A stretch of DNA of 29,425 nucleotides from the NCBI GenBank assembly GCA_039024315.1, contig JBCCQN010000096.1, forward strand, positions 1 to 29,425, read 5' to 3'. Shown here piece after piece: positions 14,638 through 23,826 of the stretch (within the stretch, counting starts at the first letter, position 1; every line of letters begins with the position of its first letter). A program made the translations under genes and the position numbers. The DNA is from JBCAWW01 sp039024315 (GTDB lineage: Bacteria > Bacteroidota > Bacteroidia > J057). The notes beneath the pieces were generated by a model that was not told the origin of the DNA, did no database searches, and saw nothing but the letters and a program-made list of their open reading frames with translations.

Positions 14638-17600
14638 CTAGCGATTTTCAATCGCATCTTTGATGCTGGAGAGCCCTTCGGCAAAGCGTCCCATCTCTTG
14701 CACGAGTTGAGCGAGGCGGTCGCCTTCGAGGGTTTTTTGCGCGCGATAAAGCTGGCAAATCTCCTCCCAGCGGGCCAGTTCTGCTTCATTCAATTGTCCC
14801 GTTAAGGCACGGAATCGTAAGAAGTTGGCTTCGGCCCCTTGGCTGAGCGTTTGCGACTCACCTTCATAGTGAGAAGCAATCAGCGTCTTTAACTCCTCAT
14901 CGTTCATGGCCGGCACGACCTTTTCGGCGAGACGATTCATGTTACGGTAAGAACCTTGCAACTGGAAAGGTGGCTCAGTGCGGAAGTTATCGTTCTGCGC
15001 AGCAGAACGGATATACGCTTGATTTACCTTCAATATCACCTCCTGAATCTGCAAGAGTTTGCGTAGCACATTGAGGTATTCTTCCCGCTCTTCACTACTG
15101 ATGCGCGACTCAAAGGTACCGGCCTCTTCCTCTCCAGTTTCAGCCATGCGGATGAGCAATTGTACATCCGCTTTAGGCGCACTACTGAGGCGGGTCAGGA
15201 TGGCATTAGAAGTCAAAGCATTTTCCAAATAGGAACGCTTGAAGGCTTCGTCTCGCTCACCAATGATATCACCTAGATTGTAGGTATCAGCGCGGTTGGC
15301 CAACATATCAGGAATCTGAAACTGCTCTCCCGACTCTGTATAGGGGTTTCCGGCCATAACTACCGCCACTCGTTTCCCACGTAAATCATAGGTACGAGTA
15401 CGACCGCGATAGACACCTTCGATCTTGCGTTGTGCGTCGCAGAGAGAAATAAACTTCTGCAAAAACTCTGGATGACAGTGCTGGATATCATCTACATACA
15501 GCATGATATTGTCGCCCATCTCCAAAGCGAGATTGAGTTTATTGAGTTCTTCTCTGGCAGCTGCATTAGGCGCTTCCTGAGGATCGATAGAACGTACTTC
15601 GTGTCCAATCGCTGGGCCATTGATCTTCATGAAGATCAAACCTAGGCGGTTGGCGATGTACTCCATCAAAGTTGTCTTACCATAGCCCGGAGGGCTAATC
15701 AGTAAGAGCATCCCCATACGATCCGTGCGAGTCTCCTCCCCTACCGTACCAATTTGCTTGGCTAGATTGTCGCCGATCAGCGGCAAATAGACTTCGTCAA
15801 TCAATTGATTACGCACAAAGGAACTCAACACTCGTGGCTGGAAACTATCCAGACGCATGCTTTCACGGTACTCTTCGGTCAATGCTTTTTTGCGTTCGAC
15901 AAAGTCGTGATACATAGGCAAGACTACTCGCTCAAAGTGCTCTAACCTTGCCTGAAATTGATGATAGTCAAGCACATATACGCCTTTTTCAATAGTGCTG
16001 TGCTCTCCTAACATTTCTTTCAGCTCTTGGCGAAGGGCCACATTGATGAGCTGTTTAGGATCTATTTTACTGCCGTCCAGCAGAACGCTTACCTCTTTGG
16101 CATAAGCCAGGTCGGTCTCGACACCTTCCTGCTTGATATAAGCCTGTACCCAATGATGGATCAATTCTAGACGGTCTAATCCAGCTAAATCCTCATAAGA
16201 GGAACGGAACTTTTGGGTGGCCTTCTTCTTTTTTAGCAGCGCAAGAAAAGCTTCCGCTAGTTCCTTGGCTTTACTGCTAATCGCAAAACGCTCACCGCTA
16301 CTAAGCTCTGCAAAGAGATAGCTCGCCGTAGCCTTGAGATCGATACCATCGAACAATTCATTGCCGTCAATAAAGCTGGCAATACCTTCTTCTAGCTGTT
16401 GCTGGAGGCTAGCAAACTCGCGGCTATTGGGAAATAAACCCACTACCATCCCTGCGGCCTTGATTTGCGGCAGGAGTTGCTTGCGATCTGCTTCCTCTAA
16501 GCCATACTGCCAATAAGCCTGAGCCAAAGCCCGTACCCTAGCAGCGTAGCGCAAAAGCCCCATCTTCGCTTCCATGTCTTGGAGAGCTTTTAGGATTTGG
16601 GTCGCATCGCTATCATGTATGCCTTTGACGTAACCTTCGGTATAACGCTTGGCCATAAAGTCTTTGACTAGAGTCTCCAGCTTTTGTCCTTCCGCCATGG
16701 GCTCGTTTCGGAGTTCTGCGAGGAGCAGAAAAGCCAAAAACTCAGCCCGATAAACCTCACGGTTTTCAGAAGGAAGGCTCATTTCCCAAACGGGACGAGT
16801 GGCCAATAAGGCTTCATCTTCAATCTCTTGGAAGAAATTGGTACCTGTCAGATGGAAATACAACTCGCCATCACGAGGTACGATGGTCAATTCTAGCTTT
16901 TGCTGGTTGACGCTAAAGGCATGACGCCCAAAGCGAATCACATTTTGCCCATCGACAAATAGCTCCTTACGATCACGTAACTGACGCTGTGCATCTTCAC
17001 GCAAGGTCTTCAAGCGAGCTTGCAAATCACTTGCCTTGACATTGTCTTCGAGCGTATCTAGTTCTTCGATGATGTCTCGCACTTTGTTGACCATAAGGTC
17101 AGCAGCAAAGTAGGCGTTGATTTCATTGGCTTCGCTAAACTGAGCTAGTCGATTGGCAATGCCTTTGAGGATACGTTCTCCGGCAGAGAAAAGCGTTCCG
17201 GCACGGCGATTTCGCGTTTCTAGCAGCTGTAAGCGTCTGGTTTCGAAAGCATTGTATATTTCTTCGCGTTTCTCAGAGAGTTCAAGCACATAGGCCTCAT
17301 ACTCTGAAAAGCGACCTTCCAACTCTTCGAGTTGAATCGTCATGCGCGTCAAATACTCCTCACAACGAACAGGGCTATCGCAAAGATCGAGATAGTTGAG
17401 TAGGGCTTGATCCAAAAGACGGATCTGGGCCTGATACTCGGCGGCAGCTTCGGTGCCTTGGAGCTCCTGACGCTTTTGCTTCAGTTGGGCTCGCTGACCG
17501 TTGAGCTGGGTATATATCTCTGAGATCCGCTCAATGATCTCTGTCGTTTGAGTGGCATCTACAATCTTGAGATTTCCGACAATTTCGATCAAAAGCTCTA

Positions 17601-19476
17601 ACTCTGAACCGATTTCGTCGAGCCGTTCTTTGCAGGTTTCGGCTTCCGCAACTTTGCTGACTTCGGTGATTTGCTGATTGCTTTCCGCTACTTTTTGATG
17701 GTAAGGCTCCAAGGCCTTGGGCTCCAACAAAAAGGACACCATCTCCTCCGAAAGCTTAGCAGATTGCTCCACTACTTTGCTTTCCATGGCCTCAACCCCA
17801 GCGAGGTCTACATAGCGTAGCTCTTTGAGGCCGACAATGGCGCCATTGATGTGTCTTAGCGAAGAAAGGTACTGCACAAACTGATCGACTTGCTTTGGCT
17901 TATAGCGACGGATTTTATCCATCAAAGCACTCATTTCATCCTCAGTTTCCTGCATAGCCTGGCGAGTCTGCTCACGCAGACGACGCACCTTGGCAAACTC
18001 ATCTATGGCCGAGGCAGCGGCTTCTTTAACCGCAGCCAAGGGCTCGTTTAGACTTTGGGTCTCCGACTGATTGATCCAGTAGTAACTATCAAGGATCTCA
18101 TTAGTCTTGCGGACTAAGTCTACATAGAGATTTCCGTACTCATCCCCTTTGTTGAGGAGAGTTAGGAGTTCGTTACACTCCGCCATCCCACGGACAAGGT
18201 CTTTGTTCCCAATCTTGTAGAGATAGGTATCCACATGCTGCTCAGGCGCAGCGATGGAGTCTCCATAAGGGGTCTGCCAAACCTGCACTACATGGTGTCT
18301 ACTGGGCGTTTCCTCAGCCCTAAAGTAGCAGAGTTCCCCGTCGGGAAAAATGGAAAAACCACTGCAAATAATAGGAGTCGCCACCTGCTGTTCTACCAAA
18401 TTATAAGGCAAAAGCACATATGTACCCTCTTTCCGCTGATAGAACATGTAGAGAAAGTCTTCACCGTTCGGCGAAGCCAGACGCTTTTCAAACTGCAGAT
18501 CATGAATAAGATTGTCAAAAATCTTATAGTCGCCCGTTTGCAGATAATAGCCATTAGAGAAAATAATCCCCTGATCATCAGGCAACAAAACACATGATTG
18601 ATCGAGACTATCTACCCGCAATACGGTCTGCATCTTCTCATTGAAGATGAGGTAGCGCCAGGTTTTTTCCTGGTAGGGACGAATCTTGAGCACGATCAAA
18701 TTGCCCAAGTCAGCGTAGTAAAACTCCGCATCATCTAGGGTTTGATCGGCATGCTCTACCGCTTCCTCATAAATACCATGCCCCGAGTCTGTATTGTCTT
18801 CGACTTTGATGGTCAGATCACCACCCACGGTCTCGACAAAAACTCGATCGAGAATAGAAATATGTGGATGCTTACCGCGACGCTGCATCTCGCGAGTAGT
18901 ACGTACCCAACGAAAAGCATGCTGCTCTGGAAAGCGATATTCATGGTCAAATCGATTGCCTAAATAATTGAGACTATCGTCATTGATTACCCATTTGAAA
19001 GTCTTGAGATCGTTTTGCCCCTTGCCTACTTGAAAGACCATATAAAGATGTGGTCCTATGACGGCAAACTTAGCGAAAACGGTGTCTTTATAGTATTTGT
19101 AGAGGTTTTTGAAGTCCTCTAAAAACTGAGCGTTCTCGATCAGAGATAAAGCCTCTTCATGAAAACTATGGTCTTTAGGATCAAAACGAAAGGCACTAAA
19201 TACATCTCCCAGATCAAGCTCAGACTTGAGTCCAAGATGAACATTGTAGCCAAATAAAAAATGTGGGCCGACCGCCACCATATCCCTAGGGATACAATTG
19301 TGTTGGGTGGTTATGCGGTCGGTAGCAATGAGGCTGGTTTCGATGGCACCAAAAACCTCTTTACGCTCGACATTGAGCTTTTGTAGGCGGTTACGAAGTT
19401 CATCCGCATGCTTTTGCAAACGTCGCTGAATGATTTCGTAGGTTCCTCCTTCTAAAGCAATATTCTGATCGGTCAT
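14638..19476 (-). CDS. Large DUF3686-type AAA+ ATPase ('DNA repair ATPase' family)
   Basis: This cytosolic protein of 1612 residues has an N-terminal helical segment (about 8-45) leading into a DUF3686-like beta-rich region (about 50-480, propeller-like in character). A long charged coiled-coil section follows (about 480-800), then another mixed region. A C-terminal AAA+ module has Walker A PPGYGKT (1262-1268), Walker B IMLYVDDIQ with D1329-D1330 (Asp where most AAA+ proteins have Glu), and a sensor-1-like VVMAGNPY. Databases often name the family DNA repair ATPase, but the function is not established. The ATG overlaps the stop of the upstream lipoprotein (ATGA, 19473-19476), a sign of translational coupling. 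It is the last gene of a run with a flotillin and a YqiJ-like membrane protein, which suggests work at the membrane rather than on DNA. Confidence 0.85.
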   Translation of the reverse strand: MTDQNIALEGGTYEIIQRRLQKHADELRNRLQKLNVERKEVFGAIETSLIATDRITTQHNCIPRDMVAVGPHFLFGYNVHLGLKSELDLGDVFSAFRFDPKDHSFHEEALSLIENAQFLEDFKNLYKYYKDTVFAKFAVIGPHLYMVFQVGKGQNDLKTFKWVINDDSLNYLGNRFDHEYRFPEQHAFRWVRTTREMQRRGKHPHISILDRVFVETVGGDLTIKVEDNTDSGHGIYEEAVEHADQTLDDAEFYYADLGNLIVLKIRPYQEKTWRYLIFNEKMQTVLRVDSLDQSCVLLPDDQGIIFSNGYYLQTGDYKIFDNLIHDLQFEKRLASPNGEDFLYMFYQRKEGTYVLLPYNLVEQQVATPIICSGFSIFPDGELCYFRAEETPSRHHVVQVWQTPYGDSIAAPEQHVDTYLYKIGNKDLVRGMAECNELLTLLNKGDEYGNLYVDLVRKTNEILDSYYWINQSETQSLNEPLAAVKEAAASAIDEFAKVRRLREQTRQAMQETEDEMSALMDKIRRYKPKQVDQFVQYLSSLRHINGAIVGLKELRYVDLAGVEAMESKVVEQSAKLSEEMVSFLLEPKALEPYHQKVAESNQQITEVSKVAEAETCKERLDEIGSELELLIEIVGNLKIVDATQTTEIIERISEIYTQLNGQRAQLKQKRQELQGTEAAAEYQAQIRLLDQALLNYLDLCDSPVRCEEYLTRMTIQLEELEGRFSEYEAYVLELSEKREEIYNAFETRRLQLLETRNRRAGTLFSAGERILKGIANRLAQFSEANEINAYFAADLMVNKVRDIIEELDTLEDNVKASDLQARLKTLREDAQRQLRDRKELFVDGQNVIRFGRHAFSVNQQKLELTIVPRDGELYFHLTGTNFFQEIEDEALLATRPVWEMSLPSENREVYRAEFLAFLLLAELRNEPMAEGQKLETLVKDFMAKRYTEGYVKGIHDSDATQILKALQDMEAKMGLLRYAARVRALAQAYWQYGLEEADRKQLLPQIKAAGMVVGLFPNSREFASLQQQLEEGIASFIDGNELFDGIDLKATASYLFAELSSGERFAISSKAKELAEAFLALLKKKKATQKFRSSYEDLAGLDRLELIHHWVQAYIKQEGVETDLAYAKEVSVLLDGSKIDPKQLINVALRQELKEMLGEHSTIEKGVYVLDYHQFQARLEHFERVVLPMYHDFVERKKALTEEYRESMRLDSFQPRVLSSFVRNQLIDEVYLPLIGDNLAKQIGTVGEETRTDRMGMLLLISPPGYGKTTLMEYIANRLGLIFMKINGPAIGHEVRSIDPQEAPNAAAREELNKLNLALEMGDNIMLYVDDIQHCHPEFLQKFISLCDAQRKIEGVYRGRTRTYDLRGKRVAVVMAGNPYTESGEQFQIPDMLANRADTYNLGDIIGERDEAFKRSYLENALTSNAILTRLSSAPKADVQLLIRMAETGEEEAGTFESRISSEEREEYLNVLRKLLQIQEVILKVNQAYIRSAAQNDNFRTEPPFQLQGSYRNMNRLAEKVVPAMNDEELKTLIASHYEGESQTLSQGAEANFLRFRALTGQLNEAELARWEEICQLYRAQKTLEGDRLAQLVQEMGRFAEGLSSIKDAIENR

Positions 19477-20114
19477 TGTTGTTTTATATCTTGAAAGGCG
19501 AGGCCTTTCAAAAGCGTTAAGCGTGCTGTGTCCTGGCCTGGGTAAGGCCGGTCAAGTTGAAAAAAATCTTGCTTGCCATACCAAGTAAGGACGGTACCAA
19601 AGTCTGGAGACCAGTAACGCATGTGGCCTGGAGCCGCATCGCCTACGTGGGCATAACCATAGATACGATAAAGCTTATCATCACCTAAGGTTAAGACGCC
19701 ATCCAGACTGGCTTGTAATTCATCTGTCAAGGCAAACCAAGCACTATCTTGGAAAACCCTGAGTTCATATTCGAGGATCGGAAAACGAGCCCCGATATTG
19801 TTGGGGTCAAAGTGAAATTCGTAGAGATTGTACTCTTGCTGACCTGTTTCGGTAAGAAACTGATTATAGATTTCAAGGTAGGTCCAGTTGCCATTTTTCT
19901 TTTCGACAAGCGACCATTGTATTTCCTCTTCAATCACCTTTCCACCTTCCTCATAAAGGTATGTTTGTTGTTGCTGTGGGTTCTGTACTAATGCTTCAAT
20001 CGTTTGGCGTTTTTGCGCCACTTCTGAAAGCGGTTCGGTACAGGAACAAAACAACAAGCCTAGGAAAAGCGGGAGAAGCCAATGGCCCCTCCCTATGGTT
20101 AGCGTTGTGTACAT
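19473..20114 (-). CDS. Lipoprotein of unknown function in the flotillin/ATPase operon
   Basis: The 213-residue protein has an N-terminal hydrophobic segment (WLLPLFLGLLFCSC) with a probable lipid-modified C25. The -3 residue is F, a weaker lipobox. The mature part has many aromatic residues and alternating strand patterns (WSLVEKKNGNWTYLEIYNQF, YRIYGYAHVG, GTVLTWYGKQDFFQL), suggesting a beta-sandwich or beta-barrel-like domain. I do not recognise a family. It lies 99 bp downstream of the flotillin gene, and its stop overlaps the ATPase start by 4 bp, so it is very likely part of the same functional unit and may act as its periplasmic or outer-membrane partner. Confidence 0.75.
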   Translation of the reverse strand: MYTTLTIGRGHWLLPLFLGLLFCSCTEPLSEVAQKRQTIEALVQNPQQQQTYLYEEGGKVIEEEIQWSLVEKKNGNWTYLEIYNQFLTETGQQEYNLYEFHFDPNNIGARFPILEYELRVFQDSAWFALTDELQASLDGVLTLGDDKLYRIYGYAHVGDAAPGHMRYWSPDFGTVLTWYGKQDFFQLDRPYPGQDTARLTLLKGLAFQDIKQQ

Positions 20115-20120
20115 TCTTGG

Positions 20121-20209
20121 AGTATAAAGTACTTAGTATTGAGTAGAAAGTATGGAATGCAGCCTTTCATGTTTTTGGTCTTAATACTAACTACTTACAT
20201 CTTAATACT
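20121..20209. repeat. Imperfect AGTA/TACT palindrome downstream of the flotillin gene
   Basis: AGTATAAAGTACTTAGTATT (20121-20140) is imperfectly complementary to the stretch ending in CTTAATACT (about 20180-20209). It resembles the inverted repeat at 2474-2543 downstream of ettA. Both lie just after the stop of a minus-strand gene. Confidence 0.45.
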
Positions 20210-20213
20210 ATCT

Positions 20214-22388
20214 CTAAAGTATCCCTAGACTATCGGCCTTTTTGTCGGCAATACCAAGGGTGGTAGCGGTGCTAAGCAGTTGATTCAAGATCCCTTGCTT
20301 TTCGCCGTCTTTGGTCTGACTAAGCATTTTCATGATTAGGGCAGATACCGTCAGATTGCGAATGTCATCACTACTCAACTTGAACTGTCCGATAAAGTCG
20401 CGCAATTTGCCTTGGAAGTCGCCATTACCATTGGAACCAAGGAGGGCATGTTTAAGGTCTGCCACATGCTGGTTTTCCATGATCTTATCGACGTACTTAC
20501 TTTGGCTAACAGCCTTGGTGATACGATCGAAGAACTCGGTTTCTCCACCGACGATGTCGATCTTAGCGCTCTTGAGAGCTTCGGAAAGGACTTGCGCTTG
20601 CGCTTGAGCGATTTCTCGCTGGATGGCAATTTGCGCCAATTCTACTTCCTTGTCTTTCTCCAAGCGTAGCTTGAACTCTTCGTGCTCTTTGCCTACTCCA
20701 TCGAGTTTTTGCATGGCTTGCGCTTTTGCTTCAACTCCTTTGGCGTCAGCGAGGGCTTTTTGCTCGATCACTTTGGCTTCGGCCAAACCAGCTTTTTCGT
20801 CTGCGATGGCTTGCGCTTCGGTAACTTGAGCCTCTGCCATACCACGGTCGATAGAAAGTTCTGCTTCTACACGTCCGATCTTACGATTGGCTTCGGCTTG
20901 GGCTTCGCCTTTGAGCTCGATGCCTTTAGCTTCGGCTACAGCTTGCTGCTCGAGGATATTGGCCTGGGCTTCACCTTCTTTCTGATGAGCCTCTGCTTTG
21001 GCTTCCATCACTTTGGCCTCGGCCATACCAATAGAGGCATGCTCTTCAGCTACTGCATCGGCCATAATTTTCTTGGCTTCTGCTTCTTTATCGATCGCTT
21101 CGCGCAACGCATTGGCCTCGATCATACGCTTTTCAGCTTCTAGCTGAGCCGCTTCTTTATCGGCCTCTGCGCCTTTGATCTTGCGTACCAATTCTTCTTC
21201 AGCTTTTTGCTCAGCGAGGGTCAAAGCAACTTTCTTCTCCCGCTCTGCGGTAGCAATGGCTTCCGTATCCTTGATTTTTTCTTGCTCTTCGACCACTTCG
21301 CGCTCGACGGCTACCCGATCACGAATCACATCTTGGATGTTCTTCTTCTCTTCTTCGACAGCCTTCTCTTTTTCGATCTGGGCTAGCGTAACGATACGCT
21401 CTCTTTCTGTGGCTTCAAGTTCTTTGTCGCGCACTACCTTTTCCGTTTCAATGGCTTCGGTACGCTCTTTATTCTTAGAAGCAACGATCACATCACGCTG
21501 CTTATTTTCGTTTTGGATCGCAAGTTCTCGCTCCTTAGCGATGCGAGCCGTTTCGGCTTTGAGCGACTCTTCTTCTTGTACTTTGCGGGTTTCAGCCAGC
21601 TCTCGAGCTCTTACGGCTGCGATTTCGCGTTTCTGTACTTCTTCTTTTTCGACCAGTTGCTTGTCCAGTTCTAGGATGGCCTCTTGGGCCTCCACGTCTT
21701 GCTTACGGATTTCTTTTTCCTTCTCGCGCTGGATTTTGTTAGCCAGGGTAATTTGCTTGGCGGTCAGGTCGCGAATCTTCTTGATACCCTCAGCGTCGAG
21801 GATATTTTCCTCATCCAAATGCTCAACATCTGTTTGCTCTAGGTAGTCAATCGCACAGTCATCTAGGTAATAACCGTTGAGGTCTTGACCAATTTGATTT
21901 ACGATATTGTCGCGAAACTCTGCACGCGCATTATAGAGGTCAGAGAAATCAAATTGTTTACCAACCGTTTTGAGTGCTTCAGAAAACTTAGCTTCAAAGA
22001 GTTGAATCAACATTTCTGGATCAGAGGCTCGCTTACAACCAATGGTTCTAGCTACTCTCTTCACATCTTCTGTAGTGGCGTTTACTCTTACAAAGTAGAC
22101 CACTTTGATGTCCGCGCGGATGTTGTCCTTACAGATCAATCCATCCTTGCCTTCCCGGCTAATCACAACTTGCTTTAGGGAAATATCCATGGTTTCCGCT
22201 GTGTGCAAAAGCGGAACTACATACATTCCTTCGAAGGCTACTTTGGTGCTTCCCATCCCTGTACGTACGAGGGCTTTCCCCTGCGTTACCTTGCGATAGA
22301 AGACCGCGACAAGTATTACGTAGACTAAGACTACGCCCAGTATAATACTGCCACCAATAATACCAATGTTAATCAGTAAATCGTCCAT
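20214..22388 (-). CDS. Flotillin-like SPFH/band 7 protein (YqiK type)
   Basis: The 724-residue membrane scaffold has one N-terminal transmembrane helix (about 8-31). An SPFH/band 7 domain follows (about 35-220), beginning KVTQGKALVRTGMGSTKVAF. Next comes a very long Ala/Glu/Lys-rich coiled coil (about 220-620) with repeated AEA and EAKA units typical of flotillins, and a C-terminal domain with NLTVSALIMKML. Flotillins oligomerise into membrane microdomains and recruit partner proteins. The paired gene upstream, 35 bp away on the same strand, is YqiJ/NfeD-like, the classic partner of YqiK flotillins. Length is at the upper end for bacterial flotillins. Glutamate and alanine codons dominate the coiled coil, which creates long spurious antisense ORFs. 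Confidence 0.92.
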   Translation of the reverse strand: MDDLLINIGIIGGSIILGVVLVYVILVAVFYRKVTQGKALVRTGMGSTKVAFEGMYVVPLLHTAETMDISLKQVVISREGKDGLICKDNIRADIKVVYFVRVNATTEDVKRVARTIGCKRASDPEMLIQLFEAKFSEALKTVGKQFDFSDLYNARAEFRDNIVNQIGQDLNGYYLDDCAIDYLEQTDVEHLDEENILDAEGIKKIRDLTAKQITLANKIQREKEKEIRKQDVEAQEAILELDKQLVEKEEVQKREIAAVRARELAETRKVQEEESLKAETARIAKERELAIQNENKQRDVIVASKNKERTEAIETEKVVRDKELEATERERIVTLAQIEKEKAVEEEKKNIQDVIRDRVAVEREVVEEQEKIKDTEAIATAEREKKVALTLAEQKAEEELVRKIKGAEADKEAAQLEAEKRMIEANALREAIDKEAEAKKIMADAVAEEHASIGMAEAKVMEAKAEAHQKEGEAQANILEQQAVAEAKGIELKGEAQAEANRKIGRVEAELSIDRGMAEAQVTEAQAIADEKAGLAEAKVIEQKALADAKGVEAKAQAMQKLDGVGKEHEEFKLRLEKDKEVELAQIAIQREIAQAQAQVLSEALKSAKIDIVGGETEFFDRITKAVSQSKYVDKIMENQHVADLKHALLGSNGNGDFQGKLRDFIGQFKLSSDDIRNLTVSALIMKMLSQTKDGEKQGILNQLLSTATTLGIADKKADSLGIL

Positions 22389-22423
22389 GCGTTAATAATA
22401 TGGTTGAGTGTAAAATATGAGGT

Positions 22424-23101
22424 TTATATGTCAAAAGGAGCAACGATAAAGTAATCTTCTTCCTTGTGATATTCAATGATTAGGCCTTTTTCTCCGGCCT
22501 TGATAGGCTCTTTACCTTCTTGCAGCTTAGCGGTGATAGAGTGATGATCTTCCTCGACCATTACTTCTGCTTGGCCGATTGCATCGGAACGCAGCGTCGT
22601 ACGTGCCTTGCAAATTTTTCCAACCAGTTTTTTCTTAGAAAGCCCTTCTTTGTTGAGTTTACTGTAGGAGCTTTTAAAAGGCTCCGATAATAGCTTGCCT
22701 ACCAAAAGGCTTACCAATAAGTTAGGAACCATTAAGGCCAAGGGAAACCAAGTGTATTGGGGATACCAGATGTGGTTGGCGATGATCCCAATTACCCACA
22801 TGGAAAGCACCACCAGACTGACGTAAATCATGAAGGGTACCTTGCCAATGTTGAGGAAAGACAATACTCCCACAAAGAGGCCTCCACCCCCAATATCAGC
22901 ATCGGCTTCTGCATCAACGTCCATATCCACATCGACATCTACGTCCACGTCAATATCAACATCTGCATCTAATTCGATCTCAAAAAACTCTAAATCCAAG
23001 GCTCCTAGGAGTACCGAAAGAAAATAAAGGAGAACAAATCCTAATAAAATTGTATAAAGGAGATTGGGGCCTGAAATGGCTTCACGAAACAATTCTTGCA
23101 T
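22424..23101 (-). CDS. YqiJ/NfeD-like OB-fold membrane protein with acidic Asp-Val repeat
   Basis: The 225-residue protein has a first transmembrane helix at about 14-34. It then has an acidic, low-complexity segment (45-70) of alternating Asp with Val, Ile, Met or Ala, and a glycine run (71-74). Two further hydrophobic segments follow (about 75-110 and 118-140). The C-terminal OB-like domain (about 150-225) contains VGKICKARTTLRSDAIGQAE and ends YFIVAPFDI, the layout of YqiJ/NfeD partners of flotillins. In this family the soluble OB domain is thought to assist flotillin assembly. It is the first gene of the flotillin operon; its promoter should lie in the 185-bp gap 23102-23286, where I see no clean consensus box. 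Confidence 0.85.
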   Translation of the reverse strand: MQELFREAISGPNLLYTILLGFVLLYFLSVLLGALDLEFFEIELDADVDIDVDVDVDVDMDVDAEADADIGGGGLFVGVLSFLNIGKVPFMIYVSLVVLSMWVIGIIANHIWYPQYTWFPLALMVPNLLVSLLVGKLLSEPFKSSYSKLNKEGLSKKKLVGKICKARTTLRSDAIGQAEVMVEEDHHSITAKLQEGKEPIKAGEKGLIIEYHKEEDYFIVAPFDI

Positions 23102-23286
23102 CGCGATAATAGTTTAAGCGTTGAACTGTGTGTTTGTATAATGATACGCCAGAAAAGCGATTTGGTTACAATAATTAAAAATTATCAATTAACCAATTAT
23201 TCGAAAAAATGAATTATACAAAGGCCTACAGAAACGCCTCTTACTAAAGAGAGCAATCGCAAGTATAAAAGGTTGGAATAGTAGCA

Positions 23287-23826
23287 TTAATTTTCATCTT
23301 TACTGGCAACAATTGCCTCTAATATAGCTCTTTCGCTCTCTTGAACATCTGTGGAGAGTTGCTGTAATATCACCTGATTGGCCAAAGGTGGCTGACCAAA
23401 TTCAGTTTCGGGTAGTTCCGATTCTAAGCTTTCGGCGTCAAAAGGTAGAGATACGCCAGGTAGTTCATTACAAAGTGGCTTCATTGCCTTCTGCAATTCG
23501 TTCATCTCTAGGACTAGTCGACCAAAGATAGAATCGTTGAGCATGATCCCTGTTTGTGTACTGCGAGAAGCCTGCGTTTTTTCAATTCTTTGGTCAAGAC
23601 TCTTTAACTCATTTTGTAGGGCCACCACATGGATGTGCATTTTACTCAATAGTGGCTTTGTATTGACCCCTGGGATAGCCTGCTCATTTTGGGAAGCGTT
23701 CTCGTAGAGATCTGCAATACTCAAGGTCATCTTTTCACTTGCACCAGATTGACACGAGCTCAATGCTCCCAACAAGGCAAATAGAAGTATGGGAAGGCAA
23801 AATTTATTCAACGGTTTCACTATCAT
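23287..23826 (-). CDS. Lipoprotein of unknown function, overlapping the end of rel
   Basis: From the ATG at 23826 the product has 179 residues with a standard lipoprotein signal: MIVKPLNKFC, a hydrophobic core, and lipobox L22-S-S-C25. An ATG at 23847 would add MFIPYLA ahead of the basic n-region, which is less likely. The mature part is helical and charged (LQNELKSLDQRIEKTQASRS), resembling small periplasmic helical-bundle proteins, but no family is recognised. It begins inside the last 23 bases of rel, in another frame, so the two are probably co-transcribed and translationally coupled. Confidence 0.72.
   Translation of the reverse strand: MIVKPLNKFCLPILLFALLGALSSCQSGASEKMTLSIADLYENASQNEQAIPGVNTKPLLSKMHIHVVALQNELKSLDQRIEKTQASRSTQTGIMLNDSIFGRLVLEMNELQKAMKPLCNELPGVSLPFDAESLESELPETEFGQPPLANQVILQQLSTDVQESERAILEAIVASKDEN

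Noticed and set aside
21175..21846. Long 223-codon ORF on the plus strand, antisense to the flotillin gene
   Set aside because: It is made of Ser/Arg/Phe-rich low-complexity sequence, which is the mirror of the Glu/Ala/Lys-rich coiled coil on the other strand. The flotillin frame is clearly the coding one.
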